Shown here piece after piece: positions 55,561 through 64,000 of a stretch of 64,000 nt of DNA. Under the pieces are notes generated by a model that worked only from the letters and a program-made list of their open reading frames with translations, had not been told where the DNA came from and ran no database searches. Both the position numbers and the translations under genes were made by a program. Positions within the stretch are counted from its first letter, which is position 1. Each line of letters starts with the position of its first letter. Origin of the DNA: Zygaena filipendulae (lineage: Eukaryota; Arthropoda; Insecta; Lepidoptera; Zygaenidae); NCBI GenBank assembly GCA_907165275.2, contig OU015651.1, forward strand, positions 11,368,501 through 11,432,500. Reading direction: 5' to 3'.

Positions 55561-56760
55561 CCAATATTTATTTGGATTCGCGTTTGATCCTTTAACAGAC
55601 CACACAACTACTACTGGATGTTTTTCGCAAAAAATTACTTTAATTATATTAGTAAACAAACGCCCTACAGGTACCTACAGGTCTAGAAACTTGAAATTTT
55701 GTACTAACTTTTATAAAAAGGCATTAAAAAAGGTTTGCGGAAATTCAATCCCTCAGAGGTAGGAAAGGGAAAAGTTTATAAAAAACTACAGTTAGTTATG
55801 AACTCGTGGAAATCAGTTGGTATTCACTATTCAGGCTCTACTTTTTCAAATAAAGAAATAATTTTATCAGAATTTTTGGTAATTCAACCCCTAAAGTGAA
55901 AACGATGAAGTATAAAAACCACAAAGGCGAACACATTTTATTGAAATTCGGGAACTTGCAATAGTGTTTGTAGAGATGTTTAACACATGTATTCACAACT
56001 TTACTGCGAAAATATCATTGCAACGTACCTATTATTACTTACTCTTTTATAACAACCGTCATTAAACTTAATCGCAATGTAGGTGAAATCAATTTGAAAT
56101 TGAAACTTCACCGAATGACAAAGCAAACAAACTTTTCTTAATGGCTTTGTCCGACCGCCAAGAAAGTTCGATCGTTAAACATTCCAAATTATCGCTACCA
56201 CGGCCAGAGTAACGGCCGAGACAAATTATATTTTAGTATGGTTAGCATTAGAAACACATAAACCAGCCTATCGAGTACCTATTTCAAAGTAAATAACGTG
56301 GAATTCTATATTTGCATGACATAAACATAATCAAATTATTATTATAGAAGGAACCAACTTGTTTCATAGGTATTATGTTACAATATTGGACCACTTAATA
56401 CATGTATTGATTTGATATTTATTTTGTCATGTTTTAGTTTTATGGTAAGGTCGAAAACTGGATACAAAACATTCAACTTAACAATGGCATTCAAATTATC
56501 AAAGTAAATCTAGCTTTGGTAGTTTTTTCGCCTCCGAATTAACATAAATCTGGGCTAGTTAGGAGGATTAAAAGATAAAAGAATTAAATGTTTGCGTCTC
56601 AGACTTTTTGACTACTTTTGTAGAGGAATATTTTTTAAGAGGTTCATGATTGGTATTGTATATTTATGCACAATATAGGTATACGTACATATCATATGAA
56701 TCTAATTAGGTATACAAAAAATTGTGTGGTAAAATTTAAACTTAACCAGATAATATTATT
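55561..56760. other. AT-rich non-coding stretch
   Basis: Nothing recognised. Confidence 0.5.
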
Positions 56761-56764
56761 TTTA

Positions 56765-56815
56765 ACAGACTTTCCAAAAAGGAGGAGGTTCTCAATTCGA
56801 CGGGTATGTTTTAAT
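56765..56815 (+). repeat. Copy of the 'AAAAAGGAGGAGGTTCTCAATT' repeat
   Basis: ACAGACTTTCCAAAAAGGAG, then GAGGTTCTCAATTCGACGGG. Same element as at 60108 and, reversed, 9640. Confidence 0.7.
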
Positions 56816-57164
56816 TTTCATACATTATTTGCAGTATCATTTTTGCATAGACTTGGAGTCAATATTTTATTTTATTTGATTGCTGGCAATATTGTTCACG
56901 ACCTTATTCAAAGTCATGCTCAGATGTACTATAAAAATAAATAAATAAACAAAAACGCTGAGTATCAGAGAAAACGTTGAATAAAAATTTGGATTTACAT
57001 TATATTCGTAATTGTCGGTGGCAATACGAAAGAAACACTAAATGACCTAATAATTGAGATGAAAATCAGATACTAAACACCCACCTTCAATAAGTCCTTC
57101 ATTTCACCTTACACCCTTTAAATAGGTAGATATTTACACAAATTTATAAGATTTCATGACATTC

Positions 57165-57202
57165 TTAATTGCAAAATCGTAGGGGTACGATTTTGCAATT
57201 AA
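57165..57202. repeat. Perfect 17-bp inverted repeat with 4-nt loop
   Basis: TTAATTGCAAAATCGTA (57165-57181), GGGG, then the exact reverse complement (57186-57202). Confidence 0.9.
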
Positions 57203-58547
57203 AAATTTATTTTTTTGAAGATTTGATAGGTATTTGACAGGTAGGTAAATTCATGCTATACGATAACTGCATAGTCATAAACAAAAAAAAATAACTTACC
57301 TAGTGAAATTATCGTAGTCAACTTCATTTAATGGCGTTCGTTTTATCAGTCTAATTAATAAATAATAACATTTAACGACGTAAAAAAACGTACTTAATTT
57401 ATCACAAATATGCATTGGTTATAAAAATACTTGTGAGCCACCACATACCACATTCTACGTACCTACTTACCCACGATGCCTAGTTCAACGCCCATGGTCC
57501 ACCCACGCGAAATGAGAAACGTGTGTGACGTATATCATTAGGCAACTGCGACTTATTCAACTTGATAAGAAAAGGTTATAAATATTTTACTTATTGTAAC
57601 TTTTTGGATAAAAATTGAAGAACCTGCATGATCTCTTTCTTTCTTACACAATAAAATTACTTGTTACTTAATTGATATTTACATCATAACTGCAAAGCAA
57701 GCGCTCCCAAAGTTAAAAGTTGAAATTAAAATGAAATCGCTTTTTTTGTACGCCGCGGTCTTACAAGGCCAGTATTGGGTCACCCACTAGTAGTTTGTCA
57801 GTAGTTTGTGCTAGTATAGTCACTAGTATCTCTCCTAATACGTCCAGCGACAGATTCCACGGTTACTTTCGGCTCGCGATCAAAGGCGGGACGTGGGTCA
57901 TTTATAAAATTGACACGTGTTGGTATATATATACGTGTAGCATAAACATACTTCTATTCCATATCGAGGCCAGTTTTTAGGTGACGCCGCGTAACCTGAG
58001 ATTGTGAAAACTAATGAATACGGTACCTACTTACGCGTGTTCGATTTCCGGACATAAATTTTATTATGTCACTATCGTCACTGAAATCTGATACTAGGAA
58101 AATATTGAAGTGTTGTTTTTAACACAGTCTACATGAGTAGGAACGTAATATAAGTTATTCTTAACCAGTTTTCGTGTGTTCTAAATTCTAATAGATAAAA
58201 TTGATTATAGGTATCTCATTATTCACATAACTACTATATTTCGGCTTCAAATCGAAAAATGATAGCAACAAAGTTATAGTAAGTACGTAGGTACATACTG
58301 CAGTAAAATCTAACCGCTCCGCGCTGTTTACCGAGCTTGTAACGCGTAGCCGGCGTGACGGGACCGTGATGCATTTCTAACGTGACGCTATTGTATTAAA
58401 TTGAACGACCCATGTAAGAATTGGGGATGTTAGCGAACTCCGTGATCGATACTATCAGATATTCGAAACTAACATCTATCCGAAACCGTAACGTCTGTAC
58501 GTGTGAGATCGTCATGACAGATTTTCGGCGGCTAAGTTATTTTTATT

Positions 58548-59062
58548 TTTAACCAACTTCCAAAAAAGATGTTTTATGTTCAGCTGTATGTATGTTCACC
58601 GATTACTCGCAGACAGTTAAAGACGGTGCCATTGTCACTAGATCGAGATCTGATGATGGAATCTTAGAGATATCGAGGGAACTCTTAAAAAATTATAGGC
58701 ATACCTATGGCGGTTAGGGTATTTTTTATAGTAAATCGTTCATTTGCTTTCGGAAAGCAAAAGTTGGGGAAGTGGAACTAATGATGAAGAACACAGATGG
58801 TCATCGGAATTACTCAGTAAATACGTATTTCATGGTTCCGATTCCATTATTTTAATATGGTTTCTGAACAATTTATGCTCATGGCAATACGTAGGGCGAA
58901 GTAGAACTGATGGTAAAGTACCAGGAGAACTCCTCAACAATTAACGTCCTTGCATTGGGAAAAGCAATATTTTGTAAAAGGTGATGAGCAGTTGACATAA
59001 GGCTTTTGGATAGATAAATTACAAACCAACTCACGAAAAAATTTAAACCGACTTCCAAAAAC
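58548..59062 (+). repeat. Longer copy bounded by 'AACCGACTTCCAAAAA' motifs
   Basis: Begins TAACCAACTTCCAAAAAAGA and closes AAACCGACTTCCAAAAACAC. The interior has GGAACTCTTAAAAAATTATA and related short direct repeats (GAAGTGGAACTAATGATGAA / GAAGTAGAACTGATGGTAAA), as usual for this lepidopteran repeat. Coding remnants not convincing. Confidence 0.65.
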
Positions 59063-59119
59063 ACAAAAATGCACAATAATCCAAAAAAAATCGGAACAAA
59101 TTTTTTTTTTTATATGGTC

Positions 59120-59345
59120 GTATCGCATCGCGTCGCCATCCCGCGTCGCGGACTGTTTTTCAACCTTTTAACCTCAAAACTTGACCACAAAAACCGCACG
59201 TCTTCACCGCACCAACCGACCGCCGGCTGTCGACGATGATTGATATTAATAGCTGAAAAGTGGTGTGCGCGACACCTCGCCTATATAGGATAGGATAGGT
59301 GATGTGGCCGCCGCGCCGCGCCGGCTGAAACCATCGCTGATATTA
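59120..59345. other. GC-rich patch, unassigned
   Basis: Contains CATCGCGTCGCCATCCCGCG and CCGCGCCGCGCCGGCTGAAA, with a small TAGGATAGGATAGG repeat at 59286-59299. No frame recognised. A second GC patch lies at 59715-59765. Confidence 0.4.
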
Positions 59346-60107
59346 TAACGATGACAATCGTATTTGTGGTATTAAGGTCCCATTAAAAAATTCGACCCCC
59401 GGGAGTCAAAACCGCATTGGAAATCACTGATTTAGGGATACAAATTCCGACGATTTTCTATTTACCAAGTAGATTATAGATATACCGTATACCTAATAAA
59501 AAATACATAACTAACAACTTAACAATTCGATATAGGTACATATATTCAATAAAGAATTCAATAAATTACCAGCTAACCAGTTTGGGGGACTAAATAAATC
59601 AATTGCAGAGTTATCTTTTGTTCAATCCGCGCACAAGGTCAACGAACTGACGCGAATTGGAGAAAAGCTCTGCTCCAGAACAATGGCTGACAAAAACTAA
59701 ATGGATCGCCAATAAATCCAGCCACCGCCACTCCGCCGCTCGCGCTACCGCCGGCGCTCGCCTAATTGATTTCGTGTTCATCTTGTTGTGCTTACTTAGA
59801 TAGATTTACACAACACAAATGTTTATAGAACAAACATTGGCTATTTTAATTAACCTACTTGAAAAAAGGAGGAGCGGCCTTTCAATGCATATGGTTTGTT
59901 TAGTGAAGATTATGGTATATCTTTGCTGATTGTTAACCGATTTTAATGATTGAACATAGGTACATATAGTTATGCTAACCTCGAAAGTAGTTCATCAAAG
60001 GAAAATTCACCCTCGGGGGAAAATATTCGATGACTCTCGTTTATAATATTTTTATTTTTCAAGTTCGGAGAAAGGATTAATATATAGAGTAAAAAGACTA
60101 TTTTTCT

Positions 60108-60160
60108 TGTTAACTGACTTCAAAAAGGAGGAGGTTCTCAATTTGAGGCGTATGTTTTTT
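60108..60160 (+). repeat. Copy of the 'AAAAAGGAGGAGGTTCTCAATT' repeat
   Basis: TTAACTGACTTCAAAAAGGA, then GGAGGTTCTCAATTTGAGG. Confidence 0.7.
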
Positions 60161-60303
60161 TTTCTAAGAAGTAATTATTTCAAATCAGAGATAGGTTTCA
60201 TGTATTTAGTTACCAAATCGCATAGGTACCTATGTAAAGACTATATTACTACCTAGTACCTACTTATATTTTAATAACTTGTGAAAATAATATATGTGTT
60301 CAT

Positions 60304-60338
60304 ACCATGGACCAATAAAACTTTTATTGGTCCATGGT
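60304..60338. repeat. Perfect palindrome, 17-bp arms, 1-nt centre
   Basis: ACCATGGACCAATAAAA, C, TTTTATTGGTCCATGGT. Related to 48442-48470 and 26948-26965. Confidence 0.9.
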
Positions 60339-61145
60339 TCATACTTAAGTATATAATATAACCAGAGTCTACGCACATACATATTGTACAATACAAGAAA
60401 AGGCCGGTTAGGTAGTGCTCAAACTATTTATCCAAGCCAACCGCTAAACTAACGCTGGACCTGAAAACTTAAAACACGTTGTCTGCATGGAACTTATCGC
60501 TTGCGTAAACCTATTTCTATTTTCTCTACAATACTAACCTAAAAGATTTTTAAATAATATTTTAATTATGTAAGTACGAATATTTCAGCAGGATTATAAT
60601 AAAACTGTCTGATAAAAGTAGCCCCTAAGCCGTTTTGCACAAAATTGGTATCAGGCACATTACATACAAAATATATAGGCTGAATACCGTTATCAATATG
60701 GTAAAATTATGTCTCATGGATATACGGTGTGAGGTTGAACGAGCCACTTATTAGAACCCTCGATAAACTCATGCTTAGATGCAACCAAAAAATATATAAA
60801 AAAATATATAAGTAATATAAGTATATAATTAAATTAATATTAAATACTGATAAATAGGAGAGAAAACATTAAATAAAAATAAAAAGTGTAATTACTCGGG
60901 TTACATTAGATTTATGGTCAGTTCGTCAGCAGCAATACAAAATAAATTTCAATTTTCGTGAATATCTTTATTCACGTCAAATGTTTTATGTTTATTTATA
61001 TCGGATCGGAATCGGATACTGCACAGTGCACACCCTCCTGCATAAGTCTCTCGTCTAACCTTACAAAGGCTGTTTTGCTTCTTCGGGTGAAAATGTCACT
61101 GTATGTAATTTGGAAAAGAGTGCCATAGACGAGAATTTATTTAAC

Positions 61146-61480
61146 ACTAGCTATTGCCCGCGGCTTCACTAGCGTTAATGTAGGTAATTTTTGTCAATCA
61201 ATTTTCTATCCCTCGGGAACAGCACTTTCATGCATGAAAGGTATCCAATATCCTTTTCTGTATACATGACAACGTGTATGCTTTTCACTACTATACTAGC
61301 AGTTTCCCGTGGTTTCACCCAATTTAATTTAGGATTTCCTGTGGGAATTCCGCAGATACATTCTGTACCCCTTTCTGTATCCCTGACAATATGTAGGTAT
61401 GCAAAATTCCATGGTCATGCTTAGTTGGGCGTGAAAGCCTAACAAGAACAAACAAACTCACATTCGCAATTTATAATGTT
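61146..61480 (-). repeat. Two Lepidoptera short-repeat copies
   Basis: 61146-61290 (CACTAGCTATTGCCCGCGGC) and 61297-61480 (TAGCAGTTTCCCGTGGTTTC to TTCGCAATTTATAATGTTGA). Confidence 0.75.
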
Positions 61481-61489
61481 GAGATTATT

Positions 61490-63290
61490 ATAATATTATT
61501 AAACTTTCAGGTTTACTTTGTTCAATCACAGCTGCTGGAGAATTGAATTAAGTAGTGAATGGAACCTAATTACTTTTATAATGGTTATAAGTTCGCAACG
61601 AGCTGCTTTATGCGTGTTTGCTGTTGATTGCGGCGGCGCGGCGCGACTGTCTGGAGGTTCGTTAGCTTGCTGGTGCTCACTCGAGTCACCGCGTCTGAGC
61701 TCTGAAGAAACGAAAAATTAAGACAATCTACATTTCAAACAGAGCATCCTACAGAAGGATCTATCATTTTAGTAGAGGCGACCACTTTATTTACTAGCAA
61801 GCTATTCTTAGTTTGAATTTACGATCGTAGTATCATTTATTATTTCATTCATAAGTTTATTAATTTTATGAAAACAACAGATCGACAGAAATAAGTAAGA
61901 AACGCTAGTAAAAAGTCTTCTTGTATAAATACGGAGAGACAATACTAAATTAAACAACTTTTTTGAAATTGCATTGTTACGGGCATATCTAGTCCCTAGT
62001 CCTAGACCAACATGTAAGAAGTACCTACGTATTGCACCTTCTAAAATAAATAAAAAATAATTAATTGACTGTGAATTGTGATCAGTATATCTACGATTAA
62101 AAATATAATTTGTTTGAAAATAACAATAGAATTTTTGCTAAATTTATCAACTTCACAATAAATTTATAGGAAAATTCACTACTGCAGGCAGAGACTGTAG
62201 ACTTCATCTCATCACAGTTAACAGCAGTTTTTTTTTTGTTCTAGAAGGTCGTAGCTATTAATATGCAAACAGCTTATCTAGTTAGATTACTTGTCGTGGA
62301 ACTTTGACGTGAGTCAGAAAGTTGGCCGCGTGCACTAATCTTAGGGCTTTGGTCATTACTAACTTTGCGGTAGAGCGGTGGAGACTTTTGTGGAGCGGTC
62401 ATGCGACCAACAAGAGGAGAAAGTTTCAGGCATAAAGCGATGCGGTACATTTCCGGGAATGACGTTTTTCACTGTCACTGTGACATCGTTTGAGATGTAA
62501 TAAAACGCATGCCGCTATATTTACGTAATAGATAAACCAACGCAGTGATTACCTTCTCTCTGGATAAACCGTTGGTTGTTGACCGGTGGAGGTCGTAGCG
62601 GGTGGACGCCTGTCGCGTTATTTATTCGATATTTTCACCACCGTTCAGCAGCCATTTTGTTTACCGAGAAAGAAGCTGGTTTTCGAGAGAGAATCGTGTT
62701 TTATCTTGGGGAACAATCTTACACTGTCATTGGCGTTTCGCCATAATTACTTTAATTGCTAAAAAATACGTACATTGGCAGAATTAAATGCGATAAATCG
62801 CGATGGATTGTCATAATTTAATTTAAGAAAAAGAAGAAGATAAACCGTTGAATATAATGTACCTATTAGTTGTATTTTTTTACATTCAGAGCAAAGGCCG
62901 TTTTCTGTCAACGACACTCCTTCACCCTCAGAACGATAACAGTTCTTCTGAGCCTTCACCCTTAGTGGTGACCTCATACTCTTCTGAGGGTGTGACAGTG
63001 TCGATGTCAAAACGTTTTAACAACTTAAACCACTAACGCTACGTGCAAGTACATACTTAACTTCTCCGTAATTGAACTCCGTCGCGGCTAAGCCAGTTTT
63101 AAGTGTAGTCTGAACAGAACAGTAGATTGTACTTATTTTCCTGATAATAAGAAACAATACACGGTTAGTTAGGTAACCTTTATGGTACAACGTAGATTTT
63201 TTTATTTTTATGAGATAATAAGTATAAATGTAAGAAAAATTATATCATCTTACGAAAAGTATTTTGACTGTCGTATTATAAGATTTTTTT
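61490..63290. other. Non-coding stretch with GC-richer patches
   Basis: 61610-61700 is GC-rich (GCGGCGGCGCGGCGCGACTG) and 62390-62640 moderately so, without recognised exons. A minus-strand open stretch near 63020-62925 reads TPSEEYEVTTKGEGSEELL; it may be a transposon or exon fragment. Confidence 0.4.
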
Positions 63291-63295
63291 ATCCT

Positions 63296-63520
63296 ATCTA
63301 TACTAATATTATAAAGACAAAAGATTATTTTTTTATTATTTGTTTTTTTTTGTAATGAACAAACATAAAAACTACTTACCAATTTAAAAAATTCTTTCGC
63401 TCATAGGAAGCTACAGTATTCCTTAGTAACAAAGAGTTTTTTTTATCTATAGGCATTTTGGCATTGGCCTTTTGAAACTCCGATATTAAGGCGAGTGAAA
63501 CCGCGAAAAACATTGAATAG
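63296..63520 (+). repeat. Lepidoptera short repeat, diverged
   Basis: CTATACTAATATTATAAAGA to GAGTGAAACCGCGAAAAACA; the central part is poorly conserved. Confidence 0.7.
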
Positions 63521-64000
63521 AAAAGGAAATATTTGTGTAAAGGTGAGTTAATTTTTCTTATGAAATGACTACCTACCTGTCCACTATCTTCTTAAATAGT
63601 AAAAAACAAAGTCGCAACTCGTTTAAATAACGTCCATATTGGATTCACTCTTGAATGATGAATGCATACCTATAAATACATACCTATAATAAAAATGACA
63701 AAACACAATGAAAGGAAAATTTCCACTAACTAAATACCAAGGTACATGATATTTTGCAATTGCAACAGAGTGCGAATCGTTTCAACGAGTTTAAATTAAC
63801 TAGGTATACCTACCTAAGCTTCAAAATGAGCTGGCATTGCAGACGAGCCCGCAATGAGGTCGAAGCGACTGCAACTCGGCATGCAGCAAGCAAGTAAGCT
63901 TGTTAGCTGGTCGCACTCGCACCAAGCTAATATTTGCATTTGACCCGCAGTGTACCTCACGTGTCGCGATTCTACTATAAACATGGCTAAATATACCGTC
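63521..64000. other. AT-rich non-coding end of window
   Basis: Nothing recognised. 63830-63945 is slightly GC-richer. Confidence 0.5.

Overview
The window is insect genomic DNA and almost certainly lepidopteran (moth or butterfly). It is AT-rich with long introns. It is seeded with about twenty copies or fragments of the short repeat seen across Lepidoptera whose 3' end reads like CCGCGGGGAACAGCTAGT and whose 5' end reads like CTACTAATATTATAAA. It also carries the 'AACCGACTTCCAAAAAGGAG' repeat, LINE tails ending in (AAAT)n or (ATT)n, and several small terminal-inverted-repeat elements. There are no bacterial features, and I saw no tRNA or rRNA gene.

The only host gene I can support is a glypican (heparan sulfate proteoglycan core protein), read on the minus strand and most like Drosophila dally. 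Four exons are well supported (24390-24527, 9231-9580, 7923-8134, 6120-6288) and a fifth is plausible (27744-27807). Phases agree at every junction and the joined reading is 933 nt, or 311 codons. It covers the N-terminal half of the ectodomain, with all eleven of the cysteines expected there. The signal peptide lies upstream, either unrecognised in this window or past 64000. The C-terminal half, glycosaminoglycan attachment region and GPI signal lie beyond position 1.

Two very young LTR retroelements dominate the rest. First, a complete Ty3/gypsy-type element lies at 15779-24117 inside the large glypican intron, on the same strand as the gene. It has 1334-bp LTRs that look identical, a 4-bp ATCC target duplication, a polypurine tract, one intact 1342-codon gag-pol frame and a 140-codon downstream frame of unknown function. 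Its LTRs are very GC-rich and contain two kinds of tandem repeat. Second, a 1431-bp non-autonomous copia-type element lies at 2269-3699. It has identical 279-bp LTRs, a CGTAC target duplication, an initiator-tRNA-Met-type primer site, a 43-codon gag stub and a tandem-repeat interior.

Region by region: 1-6100, non-coding DNA with the copia-type element and a hairpin; 6100-9600, three glypican exons with a Harbinger-like miniature element between two of them; 9600-15770, intron rich in repeats; 15779-24117, the gypsy element; 24390-27807, two more glypican exons; 27808-64000, no recognisable gene but many repeats. These include a foldback element (28695-29175), a nested insertion with an 8-bp duplication (34318-35743), a LINE 3' remnant, a hAT-type miniature element (42270-42625) and a series of strikingly perfect short palindromes.
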